Origin: Alphaproteobacteria bacterium
GTDB lineage: Bacteria > Pseudomonadota > Alphaproteobacteria > Holosporales > Holosporaceae
Direction of reading: 5' to 3'
Assembly (NCBI GenBank): GCA_016870135.1
Contig: VGCF01000001.1
Span: 15,049 to 79,048 of the forward strand
DNA: 64,000 nt
The position numbers and the translations under genes are program-made. Of the stretch, positions 24,382-33,667 are shown piece by piece (position 1 is the stretch's first letter; each line of letters starts with the position of its first letter). A model generated the notes under the pieces. It saw nothing but the letters and a program-made list of their open reading frames with translations. It had not been told where the DNA came from and made no database searches.

Positions 24382-26603
24382 CCCCCTCTGTTGGACTCAT
24401 CCCACAATGAATCCAACACCGATTGCCATTGCTCTGCATCCAGAACTGTAATGTTCCAAGACCGAGCTTGCTCTATTTTTTTGCCACTTTTTTCCCCAGA
24501 AACCAAAAAATCTACCCGTTGAGATAATCCACTTAACACTCTGGCGCCCGCATCCTCTGCCCGTTTTTTGGCCTCTGCCCGTGTCATGTTGGGTAATGTG
24601 CCCGTAAAAGCCAGAGTTTTATCAGACAGCAGCGTCTTTTTTGTGGTCGGCGTATCCTCTTCAACGATTTCGATATATTGGGCCAAATCCTTGACCCATT
24701 CCCGTTCAGTGGTCATAAAGGTGATTATGGCGCTTGCCGTGTCCTGACCAATGCCAGAAATGTTCAATAAATCGGTATAGGTATTTGCTCCAGTGCTCGC
24801 CCCAGCATTCGATGGTGTGGGGTTACATTCTGTGATGCATGCCTGAAGGCAGTGTTCAAAATGATCTCGAGTTTGATAATATTGGGCCAAGGATTGTGCA
24901 GAAACGTATCCCACGGATGGAATGCCCAGGGCATAAATCCAACGGTGCAATGATACGGTGCGTGCCCTGTTCAGGGCCCCTATTAATTGGGACGCGGATT
25001 GCTCTCCCCATCCATCAAGTGGTGTTAAATCCTGCATGGTTAATCGAAATAAATCACCAGGAAGGCGTACCAAACCCTGTTTGTATAAAAAGGCCACTTG
25101 TTTTGCACCTAAACCATCAATATCTAGGGCATCACGTGAAACCATGTGACGCAATCGTCCAATGGCTTGGCCCCCACAGCGCCACCCGGATACACAACGC
25201 CACGCCACGGCACCATCTTCTCTGACCAAAAGGCATTGACACGATGGGCAGTGGGTGGGAAAAACAAAGGGCTGGCTGTTTCTGGGACGATGCTCTGGAA
25301 AAGACTGAACAATCTGAGGAATGACATCACCTGCACGCCGAATCAGAACCCGGTCCCCTATACGTAAATCTTTTCGCGCCAATTCATCCGCATTATGAAT
25401 GCTGGCCTTGGAAATCATGACACCTGCCACCCAAACAGGCTGAACATGAGCCACCGGCGTGATCACGCCCGTACGACCCACTTGGGTATCAATGGATAAA
25501 ATATGGGTCATGGCATCGTGGGCTGGAAATTTTGCAGCCACAGCATATCGTGGGGATCGGGCAGAGTGACCCAAACGTTTTTGATCTGACAACGAATCCA
25601 ATTTATACACCACGCCATCGATCTCATACCCCAATAGAGGTCTTTGCCCAGCAATCCATTCAAAATAATTCTGAACGTCTTTGGGTGTTTCACAAGCCCG
25701 CCAGGCCGTTTTCTGTAAAAATCCCCATTGTTTTATGGCTTGTACACTGTCCCGATATGTCAAAACCCCAGGGTGCAATTCGTCGCTTAATGTACTGCCG
25801 TGGGGCATAAACAACAATGGACGACTGGCCGTAACGCGGGCATCCAGTTGACGCAATGAACCAGAGGCGGCATTTCTGGGATTGGATAGGGCAGGCAATC
25901 CTGCGGCTATACGCTCTGTATTCCATTGATGGAAATCCTTTAACAGGATATAAATTTCGCCTCGAATTTCTATGACCGGTGGACCATTGTATCCATGTAA
26001 TTCATGGGGAATGGAGGGGATATGCCAGATGTTGGACGTCACATCTTCACCCATGACGCCATTTCCCCTGGTGGCACCACGAACCAAACGCCCCTGTTCA
26101 TACCGCAATATTAAGGTTAATCCGTCAATTTTTGGTTCCGCAATCCATGGACCCATAGAATCCCCAGAAACCCCTAAAAATCGTGCGGCCTTGTCAGAAA
26201 AATCTAAAAATCCTTGAAAATCATTGACTTTTTCCAGGGAATAAACGGGCCATAAATGCGTCACACTGGAAAACAGAGGGCTGGGATCATACCCTATGCG
26301 TTCAGATCGACTGTCTGGGGTTTTTAATGCGGGATAATGGTGTTCCAGGGTTTGCAATTGGTAGCGCAAGGCATCATAAGCATCATCAGACAGCAGTGGG
26401 TCTTGATTTTGGTAATAGGCCAGATCGTTTTCTGCAATCTGTTTCTGCAGATCCTGCCATTGGGCTTGTACCGCGGGCGGAACAGAGGCACCAAGAGGAG
26501 CACCAAAGACAGAAGATTCCTCTTGGGAGACATGGGCGCGTTCTGGTGGCTGTGGTGCTTTTACATTGGAATGTTCTGGTCCTTTTCCTGACGACGTACT
26601 CAT
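24378..26603 (-). CDS. ligA: NAD-dependent DNA ligase
   Basis: Joins nicks during replication and repair using NAD+. The adenylation motif AEPKIDGL carries the active-site Lys (about residue 158 from this start). Then come the OB-fold, a four-Cys zinc finger (CPSCQCLL ... CVSGWRC), HhH repeats and a C-terminal BRCT domain (DKTLAFTGTLPNMTRAEAKK). The ATG at 26603 is 11 codons inside a longer in-frame start (26636); even so, the protein has about 40 extra Pro/Ser-rich residues before the conserved Ia domain. The last codon overlaps a small downstream ORF. Confidence 0.96.
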   Translation of the reverse strand: MSTSSGKGPEHSNVKAPQPPERAHVSQEESSVFGAPLGASVPPAVQAQWQDLQKQIAENDLAYYQNQDPLLSDDAYDALRYQLQTLEHHYPALKTPDSRSERIGYDPSPLFSSVTHLWPVYSLEKVNDFQGFLDFSDKAARFLGVSGDSMGPWIAEPKIDGLTLILRYEQGRLVRGATRGNGVMGEDVTSNIWHIPSIPHELHGYNGPPVIEIRGEIYILLKDFHQWNTERIAAGLPALSNPRNAASGSLRQLDARVTASRPLLFMPHGSTLSDELHPGVLTYRDSVQAIKQWGFLQKTAWRACETPKDVQNYFEWIAGQRPLLGYEIDGVVYKLDSLSDQKRLGHSARSPRYAVAAKFPAHDAMTHILSIDTQVGRTGVITPVAHVQPVWVAGVMISKASIHNADELARKDLRIGDRVLIRRAGDVIPQIVQSFPEHRPRNSQPFVFPTHCPSCQCLLVREDGAVAWRCVSGWRCGGQAIGRLRHMVSRDALDIDGLGAKQVAFLYKQGLVRLPGDLFRLTMQDLTPLDGWGEQSASQLIGALNRARTVSLHRWIYALGIPSVGYVSAQSLAQYYQTRDHFEHCLQACITECNPTPSNAGASTGANTYTDLLNISGIGQDTASAIITFMTTEREWVKDLAQYIEIVEEDTPTTKKTLLSDKTLAFTGTLPNMTRAEAKKRAEDAGARVLSGLSQRVDFLVSGEKSGKKIEQARSWNITVLDAEQWQSVLDSLWDESNRGG

Positions 26604-26703
26604 GTCACTGTCTCTCCTCGTAATGGGAGTATTCAACCCCCATATTCCTGCGCCAGAGGATGATACAACCTACAAAACAGGCAGGCGTTCTGATGGTAAA
26701 ATC

Positions 26704-27003
26704 CTAAAAACCCGGAATTTGATTGGCCAAGCCATTCATGGGCCCCATAATGTCTGCTTTGGCTTGTTCCAATTGATGAGTGGCGTTTTGATGCGCTGCA
26801 ACGATTAAATCCTCTAGGACCTCGTTATTTGGCAGGGAAGGGTCCAAACGAATATTCAGCAAATGCCCCTTTCCACTGATGGACAGACGGACCAATCCAT
26901 TCCCAGATACACCTTCGATTTCCAGGGCATCGATCTTTTTTTGCGCCTCGCCCATCTGTTTTTGTAAACCTTGGGCCTGCTTCATTAATTTTGAAAAATC
27001 CAT
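26704..27003 (-). CDS. ybaB: YbaB/EbfC family nucleoid-associated protein
   Basis: A 99-aa DNA-binding protein starting MDFSKLMKQAQGLQKQM, the standard YbaB N-terminus, with GNGLVRLSISGKGHLLNIRLDP in the central sheet. It lies 35 bases after dnaX in the conserved dnaX-ybaB arrangement, but the usual third gene recR is absent; ligA follows instead. Confidence 0.95.
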   Translation of the reverse strand: MDFSKLMKQAQGLQKQMGEAQKKIDALEIEGVSGNGLVRLSISGKGHLLNIRLDPSLPNNEVLEDLIVAAHQNATHQLEQAKADIMGPMNGLANQIPGF

Positions 27004-27038
27004 CACTCTGCTTTTTTTTCATTGATGATTGGATTACA

Positions 27039-28679
27039 TCACAACTTTGTGATTTGTTCAATTGTGGCATCAGGAAAGGTGTTCAAGATGGTTTGAATCC
27101 CGGAATTTTGCTTGGCCAAGGCATCGTAATGGGCTCTTTTTTGCTCTTCTTGTGCCATTTGCGACAGGCTGTGCGCCGTGTCATTCCACCGGATATGGCA
27201 TCCTTTTTCCATGTGGTGTTTAAAAAACTGATCAAAGCTGGCCGCAAATGTTTTGGGCATTGCACCGCGCGTTTTGTCCCAATGCAATACCAAAGCGGCA
27301 TTATCCCATCCCACCCACGATACATTGGATCGCACATGGGCGTGCAGCAATCCTTCCCGTGCTTGCGCCAACGCCAACAACAGGTTGTCCAAGGATGCGA
27401 TACTGGATTGATTCCATACAACAGCAGGGGTTTTGGTCGTTTTTTCAGGATCAGATTCACCCGTGGACTGACCCAGAGGCGAGGCCTGTGATGGGTGGTG
27501 GGTGGGTGACAGGGCGTGGGGATGACTGACCTTGGATTCTGCGATGGGGCGTACTGATGATCCAACGGCTCCTGTGTTGGCTTTCTGTCCGAAAGGTTCA
27601 ATAAACGATAAAATTTGGGACTGAGTAGGAAAATGCGTCATATAAGCCATACGCAATGTCACCATTTCCAGCGCCAACAAAGGAAAAGGGGAAGCAGACA
27701 CCTCTGACAATCCTTTTTGTCCTAATTGCCACCACTGATCATAACGATCCAGAGCAATGGAGGGGTGTTGTGCGGGATGGTTTAAACAGGCCATGGTTTT
27801 TTCATGAATCCATTGCATACAGTGCGACAGCAACGTGATGGGTTCTGATCCTTGATGATACTGTTGTCGAATCAAATCCACCATGCTTGCTCCATTCCCA
27901 TGGTGTAAACAGTCAAACCATTGTTCCAGCCATTGCGTACGCGGTAAACCCAAAACGGATAATGCATCATCAAGGGTAATGGGGGATTGTGGAGATGAAA
28001 TCAACAACACACGTTCCAGAAGGGACAACGCATCACGCACTCCACCCTCACTGTATTGGGCCAGAACATCATAGACAGATTGCTCTGCGCCATACCCTTC
28101 TTGTTCCGCAATATCTTTTAAATGTTTGGCCAAAATATCCGATTTAACACGATGCAAATGCAATTGTTGGCACCGCGATATCACCGTCAGCGGAACCTTG
28201 TTCACATCTGTGGTGGCGAAAATAAATGTCACATGGGCTGGCGGTTCTTCCAGCGTTTTTAACAGAGCGTTAAAGGCGCTCTTGGACAACATGTGCACCT
28301 CGTCAATGATGTAAATCTTGCAATGGCCCAACAACGGTTTGTACGAACAGCTGTCCAAAATCTGACGAATGTCATCAACACCTGTGTGACTGGCGGCATC
28401 CATTTCCAAAATATCCACATGTTTGTCCTGAATCAGGGCCAAGCAAGAAGGGCACCCATTGCACGGTTCTTGATCGGCATCCCGAGACGTGCATGACAGA
28501 GCCTTGGCCACCAATCGTGCCAGTGTGGTTTTCCCCACTCCTCGAATGCCCGTTAACAATAAACCGCTGCTTAGGCGTCCTTCAGCCAGAGCATTGCGTA
28601 AAATGCGTACAAATAAATCTTGTCCAACCACATCGCGAAACAAGGTCGGTCTGTATTTGCGCGCCAGCCCCATAGACAT
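27039..28679 (-). CDS. dnaX: DNA polymerase III subunit gamma/tau
   Basis: The clamp-loader ATPase. The N-terminus LARKYRPTLFRDVVGQ is canonical, Walker A GIRGVGKTTLARLVAKAL is near residue 45, a four-Cys zinc module (CTSRDADQEPCNGCPSC) follows, and the DEVH Walker B (YIIDEVHMLS) and SRC sensor (VISRCQQLHLH) are present. At 546 aa it is tau-like, with a Pro/Ser/His linker around 365-405 and a tau C-domain. It is preceded by the SRP RNA gene and followed by ybaB. Confidence 0.96.
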   Translation of the reverse strand: MSMGLARKYRPTLFRDVVGQDLFVRILRNALAEGRLSSGLLLTGIRGVGKTTLARLVAKALSCTSRDADQEPCNGCPSCLALIQDKHVDILEMDAASHTGVDDIRQILDSCSYKPLLGHCKIYIIDEVHMLSKSAFNALLKTLEEPPAHVTFIFATTDVNKVPLTVISRCQQLHLHRVKSDILAKHLKDIAEQEGYGAEQSVYDVLAQYSEGGVRDALSLLERVLLISSPQSPITLDDALSVLGLPRTQWLEQWFDCLHHGNGASMVDLIRQQYHQGSEPITLLSHCMQWIHEKTMACLNHPAQHPSIALDRYDQWWQLGQKGLSEVSASPFPLLALEMVTLRMAYMTHFPTQSQILSFIEPFGQKANTGAVGSSVRPIAESKVSHPHALSPTHHPSQASPLGQSTGESDPEKTTKTPAVVWNQSSIASLDNLLLALAQAREGLLHAHVRSNVSWVGWDNAALVLHWDKTRGAMPKTFAASFDQFFKHHMEKGCHIRWNDTAHSLSQMAQEEQKRAHYDALAKQNSGIQTILNTFPDATIEQITKL

Positions 28680-28705
28680 TGATTAGACCATTTTGAATAG
28701 AAAAA

Positions 28706-28793
28706 ACAGAGTGCCTGACCCAAAATGGATCGATTTTGGCTGCTTTTTTTCAAACCTGACCAGGTGAATCGATATTTTGCCCAAGCACTCTAT
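28706..28793 (-). ncRNA. ffs: Signal recognition particle (4.5S) RNA
   Basis: On the minus strand, directly upstream of dnaX (the classic position), an 80-90 nt hairpin RNA can be folded. Terminal stem AGAGTGC pairs with GCACTCT, then AAAAT/ATTTT and ATCGAT/ATCGAT, leading to the conserved Ffh-binding domain with CAGG on the 5' side and AGCAGCC on the 3' side. The apical part reads TTT-GAAA-AAA, a GNRA tetraloop on a U/A stem where most bacteria have TCC-GGAA-GGA. A U6 run (28706-28701) follows the stem and would terminate transcription. The ends are approximate by a few bases. Confidence 0.85.
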
Positions 28794-28797
28794 TGTC

Positions 28798-28826
28798 AGA
28801 ATATCAAATCTAGGCGATGAGCTCAA
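28798..28826 (-). promoter_or_regulatory. Sigma-70 promoter of the SRP RNA
   Basis: On the minus strand, TTGAGC (28826-28821) and TATTCT (28803-28798) are 17 bases apart and end 5-8 bases before the predicted RNA 5' end. Confidence 0.55.
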
Positions 28827-28892
28827 TAGCACACCCTCTGGATCAGGCGTGATCTGCAGATCTCTTTCCCACAGTCTTGGACCAAAACAACC

Positions 28893-31562
28893 CTATTTTG
28901 ATCGGGTGGGTAACAACACAATGCCACCTGCAAGTTTAACGCGAACAGGAGAGTCTTTTTCCTGGAAACGGTTGGTTTTTTCTTTGACTCTGGGTGGTCG
29001 AACTGGGGATAAACGAGGAGACGGATTGTCCTTTGCAAGGGGTACGGATGATGATGGCGCTGAGGAATCTTTTGGTAAAACAGTCTTGCGTTTTAGCCGT
29101 TTTTTCTGATGCTCGTTTGATGGATTGCTTTGGGTTACGTCCGCTTCTTTCGACGATGCTTCACCTGTGTTAACCACAGGGGGCATGGTCGCAAGGATCG
29201 GTTCAGCAGTCACACCGTTGCTGTGAATTAGCGCGCTGGATGCCGTCGGGGTTGGTCGATCTTTTTTAGCATTTTGTCGTTTGCGATGGTTAAGAACCTT
29301 TTGAGGACTTTCTTGAGGTTTTACACCCTCTGTTTGGGGTATTTTTTGCTCTGCTGTGTGTTGAGTTTCACTCTTTTCAGCCTCTTGGGGCATGGCGTTT
29401 GTGTCAGAACGTGATGGTTGATCGGTCTGTTTCTTGCCCTTTCTTCTTGGTTTGACTTGTGGTTTTTCCGTCGCAATATTTGATGCAGATGAGGTGTCTT
29501 TTATGGCCGATACAGCAAAGCTCAGGCTTTCTGTCGCTGCGGGGATTGTTGGGGACTCTGGTTCTGCAGGTGCATCGGCATCTATGCCTATGGGGTTGGT
29601 CAGTAAAAATGGACCATCATCAATGGCCGTGGCCTGGATTTTTGCCTGACGTCGTTTGCGTAATTTTGCCCATCGAGATTCTTTAACCGGTGAAGCGGAT
29701 GACAGAGGTAAACCCTCTGGGCTTAATGCTTGGGTCAAGGGAATAGGGATAATGGAGGCTGTTACAGATGATGCTGGGGGGGTATCCAGGGGGACAGCGT
29801 TATGATGGGTGTCGCTGGGGGTTGCGTTTGCGCAAGTGTTGGGACTGGTCAAGTCTGCTGTATGGCTTTCAGCGGAAATGTCACTGTTTTTTCCAGATCT
29901 CGAACGATTTCGACGGCGTTTTTTTGGTCCACCAACCGTGGCCGTGGATTTAATCTCGGTCAGCAGAGAGGGATTTGTAATGGTCAGGGCTCCGGAATCG
30001 CATGCAGGATCCACAGAAATCATGATGCTTGTTCCATATTTTTTCTCTATTTCCCATAAAAACTCACGGTGCATGTTCAGCAAGCACAATACCAAATCGG
30101 CCGATCCCGATGCGTCAATGGTTTTGGAATGTTGGGTTGCTGCCATGTGTTCTATGGCGCGTAAAGCCCGCATAGATTGCATGGGTAATGACAATAGGCG
30201 TCCTGCCCCATGACAGGTAGTGCACAAATAGGTGTTGCTTTCCATTAAACTCTGGCGCAGTCTTTGGCGCGACATTTCCAGTAAACCAAATTCACTGATT
30301 TTTCCAACTTTTAATCGTGCCCGATCCGTGGCCAAGGCATCCTTTAATGCTTTTTCTATAACAGGGCGTTTGTTGGGGTGTAAATCGATAAAATCGATCA
30401 CGATTAATCCTGATAAATCCCGTAACTTTAAATTCCTAGCAATGGCGATGCAGGCCTCTAGGTTGGTTTTCAGAGCCGTATCCTCGATATTTCTTTCTTG
30501 GGTTGATTTGGATGAATTGACATCAATGGATACGAGAGCCTCGGTCTGATTCAACACGATGGATCCCCCAGAGGGCAATAACACCGTGTGGTTGTATATG
30601 GCTTCGATCTGAGATTCAATGTTAAATTTTTCAAACAAAGAGCCCGTTTCGCTGTGCAATTGTATTTTTTTGGCGTAACTGGGAAAAACCGCCCGAATAT
30701 AAGATCGCGCCCGTTTAAAGGCTTCTTCTCCTTGTATGACAACGTGTTGTACATCGCTCGTATAGAAATCCCTCAGGGCACGAATCAACAAGTCTTGCTC
30801 TGCATACACCAAACCAATGGTATTGACAGGGTGGGCAGAGATTGCCGTCCATGTTTTCATCAAGAATTCATAATCTCTTTTGATTTCACTCTTTTTTCGG
30901 CCAATGGCGGCAGAACGTAAAATAAAACTCATGCCTTCGGGCACGTTTAATGTACCCAAAATGCCTTTCAGAGCATCGCGTTCTGTGGAATCCGTAATTT
31001 TTTTAGAAACACCACTGGCTTTTGGTGTATTGGGCAGAAAAAATCCGTAACGGCCAGGCAGTGAGATATAGGTGGTCAGCGCCGCGCCCTTGCTGCCTCT
31101 CTCGTCCTTGATCACTTGGACCATAATCAGTTGTTGGCGCTTGATAAAATCGTGTACTTTGCCGTGTACACCCATGGGGCGGGCAGGGCGCTCGTCATCG
31201 TCGTTGACGCTGAATTCTGTGACGGGGTCCAGAGTAATGGATGGGGTGATGGGGGGGGCCAAAGTAATCGAGGATTCGTTGGGTTCTGGCTCTGCTGGCT
31301 TGGCTGGGGTGGATCGTGCAGGGGGGGAATCGGGGCCAACAATTTCAGAAAAAGCCAAAAACCCGTGCTTTTCAAACCCAAAATCTACAAAGGCTGCCTG
31401 CAAAGAGTGCTCTATACGCATAATGCGGCCAATGTACACATTCCCTTTTTTTAACTTTTTTGTGGACAGCTCATCATCAAAATCTTCTAGAACCATATCT
31501 TTGACAATGGCCAAACGGGTTTCATTCAAGCGTTGATCAATGAGCAGAAATTTTCCCAGCAT
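28893..31562 (-). CDS. rne: Ribonuclease E/G family endoribonuclease
   Basis: The central RNA-decay and rRNA/tRNA-processing endonuclease. I chose the ATG at 31562 (MLGKFLLIDQRLNETR), 40 codons inside the longest ORF, because the S1 domain starts at once. Domains: S1 with an acidic/Pro insertion (about 35-150), RNase H/5'-sensor region, and the DNase I-like catalytic part with the magnesium Asp in VSIDVNSSK and VIDFIDL. The Zn-link CTTCHGAGR follows. The C-terminal 400 residues are disordered, rich in Lys/Arg/Pro/Ser, as expected for the degradosome scaffold of RNase E; no specific partner motif could be assigned. Confidence 0.95.
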   Translation of the reverse strand: MLGKFLLIDQRLNETRLAIVKDMVLEDFDDELSTKKLKKGNVYIGRIMRIEHSLQAAFVDFGFEKHGFLAFSEIVGPDSPPARSTPAKPAEPEPNESSITLAPPITPSITLDPVTEFSVNDDDERPARPMGVHGKVHDFIKRQQLIMVQVIKDERGSKGAALTTYISLPGRYGFFLPNTPKASGVSKKITDSTERDALKGILGTLNVPEGMSFILRSAAIGRKKSEIKRDYEFLMKTWTAISAHPVNTIGLVYAEQDLLIRALRDFYTSDVQHVVIQGEEAFKRARSYIRAVFPSYAKKIQLHSETGSLFEKFNIESQIEAIYNHTVLLPSGGSIVLNQTEALVSIDVNSSKSTQERNIEDTALKTNLEACIAIARNLKLRDLSGLIVIDFIDLHPNKRPVIEKALKDALATDRARLKVGKISEFGLLEMSRQRLRQSLMESNTYLCTTCHGAGRLLSLPMQSMRALRAIEHMAATQHSKTIDASGSADLVLCLLNMHREFLWEIEKKYGTSIMISVDPACDSGALTITNPSLLTEIKSTATVGGPKKRRRNRSRSGKNSDISAESHTADLTSPNTCANATPSDTHHNAVPLDTPPASSVTASIIPIPLTQALSPEGLPLSSASPVKESRWAKLRKRRQAKIQATAIDDGPFLLTNPIGIDADAPAEPESPTIPAATESLSFAVSAIKDTSSASNIATEKPQVKPRRKGKKQTDQPSRSDTNAMPQEAEKSETQHTAEQKIPQTEGVKPQESPQKVLNHRKRQNAKKDRPTPTASSALIHSNGVTAEPILATMPPVVNTGEASSKEADVTQSNPSNEHQKKRLKRKTVLPKDSSAPSSSVPLAKDNPSPRLSPVRPPRVKEKTNRFQEKDSPVRVKLAGGIVLLPTRSK

Positions 31563-31867
31563 AGTTCTACCTTTTCCTTGTTCCAGGGGGTGGCCAAACG
31601 ATGCATTTTTCAAGCAAAAACAATGTCTCTTTTTCGCAAAAAGGATTGCTTTTCGCCAAAAAAGATAGAGAAACCAAACCAAAACTGTAAAAATTTAGAT
31701 GGTGTGGTTGTTGCGATAAATGCCCATATGGACTTTTAATATGATCTGATTATAACGGGGTGTGGCCTGATGTGCAATATTGTCGTAAAATGAGAGCCCT
31801 ATGGTCTACCCATGGGGACAATAGCATGGTATAAATAATCATATTTTGTTCTAAAAATCACAAATTC

Positions 31868-32233
31868 ATGGAATGCTTATTAGATTTTAACAGTCGAGAA
31901 ATTGAGCGATTGACCACAGGGAAAAAACCAATCCCTGTATTTGGCCCTGGTGACAATTTAACCATTTATGTTCGTATTTTGGATGGTAAAAGAGAGCGCA
32001 TTCAAAGATTCGAAGGTTTATGCATTGCCCGACGTAATGCCGGATTGCATTCATCCTTTACCGTACGTCGTGTCACAGGGGGTTTTGGGCTAGAGCGTGT
32101 ATTTCCTCTGTACAGCCCCGTCATTGATCATATTGAATGCACACGGCGCGGAAAGGTTCGCAGAAATAAATTGTATTATGTCAGAACACTCAGCCGTAAA
32201 AAGTCCAGAATCAAAGAGCGGGTTTCACGCTAG
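31868..32233 (+). CDS. rplS: 50S ribosomal protein L19
   Basis: A 121-aa protein with the L19 core: PVFGPGDNLTIYVRILDGKRERIQRFEGLC, then SFTVRRVTGGFGLERVFPLYSP and VRRNKLYYVRTLSRKKSRIKE. It sits at the 30S-50S bridge. It is usually last in rpsP-rimM-trmD-rplS, but here the three partners are not upstream: rne is divergent, 305 bases away. There is no clear Shine-Dalgarno before the ATG. Confidence 0.97.
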   Translation: MECLLDFNSREIERLTTGKKPIPVFGPGDNLTIYVRILDGKRERIQRFEGLCIARRNAGLHSSFTVRRVTGGFGLERVFPLYSPVIDHIECTRRGKVRRNKLYYVRTLSRKKSRIKERVSR

Positions 32234-32262
32234 GGCCTTTTTTCAAACCGGAGGCAATCATC

Positions 32263-33630
32263 ATGGCAAACTGTACAAACAACAGGTTTTTAAAGTCTAT
32301 GGGGCGGTACGGTTTTGCACCAAAACCCATTGTTTTTTTCGCTCTGGTCATGTCTATTGTTTCCGTTAATGGGGACGAAGCCCAAGAGGGTGATGCTGGA
32401 CACAGCGCAACCAAGAGCCGCCCTCAACCATCGGGCAAGCGTCCTCATTCAAAATCTAGGCTCACCAAAAAATCGTCGGGCAAGGGTGAGGGATCAGACC
32501 GTAAAGATAAAAAAGAGGGACAAACAGCTGGCAATAGGGTGAACAACCCTAAACCCCCTAAAACAAGAGGGGCAGATTCTGGTCAGGGATCAGAGGAAAA
32601 AGGGGGTAGGGGGGGAGAGTCTAAAAAACCAGGTTCTGAAAAAAGCAATGCGGCCATGGCGGTTGGTACAACCACTCTAGAAACAGTGAGTGACAAAGCC
32701 GTTGTGGAGTCCTCTCCATCATCATCTGAGCCAGCATCACCCCATGGGTTTTCATTCGGTGCAGGATCCGGTGCGGGCGCCCAAGGATACATTGAATGCG
32801 TCAGTGGCATCATCGCTCTGACTATGTCCAATCAAGAAGCCAGTATGGGTGTCATTTCTGAAATTCCTGTTTCAGAGGGGCAAAGTGTTCGAAAAGGCGA
32901 TATCCTTTTGGTTTCCAGTCATTACTCTATTCGAGAAAAGCAAAAAACTGTGGCTGAACTGGAATATCATTTGGCCAAAACAGATCTGGAGATTGCAAAA
33001 AACAAGTCCCAAAAGTGTAAAGAAAAACTGGGGCGCCATGAAAAAATGCTTTTCAGTAAGGCTGTTTCTCGTCAAGAATTTGAAAATATTCAAAAAGAGT
33101 CTGCAGAGGCCGATTTGGTTGTAGAAAAACAGAAAATCTCACTTCAAATTGCTGCGCAAAAAGTAGAATTATGTAAAGATTTGTTGGAACAATGTCACAT
33201 TCGAGCACCGATGGATGGCGTGATTCTGGCCATCAATGGCAAGGTGGGGGAACAAAGCAGGCCCCATGAAGGTCTGTTAATTATGGCTGATTTGACTCGG
33301 TTGGAAATTGTGAGCGAAGTGCACGAAAATGATATTTCTAGAATCTTTATTGGTCAAAGAGCGGAAATTTCTTTTCCAAACAAAATGCCTCCGATTACAG
33401 GCTATGTCAAATATATTTCCAGCATTGTGCGATCAAATACGTTACAAGAGGCCGATCCTAAAAAAAACCAGGACCTACGGGTTATAGAGGTGCGCATATC
33501 CCTTACGGATGAAGATTCCCTGAACATAAAAAATTTTTTGCGTATGCATACCGATGTTCGATTTTTTGGTCCAGACGACGATCAAGTCAGTCGATCTATA
33601 ACGGCCGTTAACCAGGCTCGTGCCGTATAA
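32263..33630 (+). CDS. HlyD/RND-type periplasmic adaptor protein
   Basis: A 455-aa membrane fusion protein. An N-terminal signal/anchor is at about 20-38. A long Lys/Gly/Ser-rich low-complexity spacer spans 40-165. Then come a split lipoyl half (VISEIPVSEGQSVRKGDILL), a coiled-coil hairpin (about 225-305), the returning lipoyl half (CHIRAPMDGVILAINGKVGE) and a beta-barrel (VSEVHENDISRIFIGQRAEIS). Such adaptors connect an inner-membrane pump to an outer-membrane channel. No pump or TolC gene is adjacent, so the partners must be elsewhere. A strong GGAGG lies 8 bases before the ATG. The spacer is unusually long for the family. Confidence 0.88.
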   Translation: MANCTNNRFLKSMGRYGFAPKPIVFFALVMSIVSVNGDEAQEGDAGHSATKSRPQPSGKRPHSKSRLTKKSSGKGEGSDRKDKKEGQTAGNRVNNPKPPKTRGADSGQGSEEKGGRGGESKKPGSEKSNAAMAVGTTTLETVSDKAVVESSPSSSEPASPHGFSFGAGSGAGAQGYIECVSGIIALTMSNQEASMGVISEIPVSEGQSVRKGDILLVSSHYSIREKQKTVAELEYHLAKTDLEIAKNKSQKCKEKLGRHEKMLFSKAVSRQEFENIQKESAEADLVVEKQKISLQIAAQKVELCKDLLEQCHIRAPMDGVILAINGKVGEQSRPHEGLLIMADLTRLEIVSEVHENDISRIFIGQRAEISFPNKMPPITGYVKYISSIVRSNTLQEADPKKNQDLRVIEVRISLTDEDSLNIKNFLRMHTDVRFFGPDDDQVSRSITAVNQARAV

Positions 33631-33667
33631 GGTGTGATCAAGAGGACCGTGCGTTTGGCCATTCATA

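Noticed and set aside
31563..31682. N-terminal extension of RNase E by 40 codons
   Set aside because: Residues are Phe/Lys/Cys-rich and precede the normal MLGKFLLID start.
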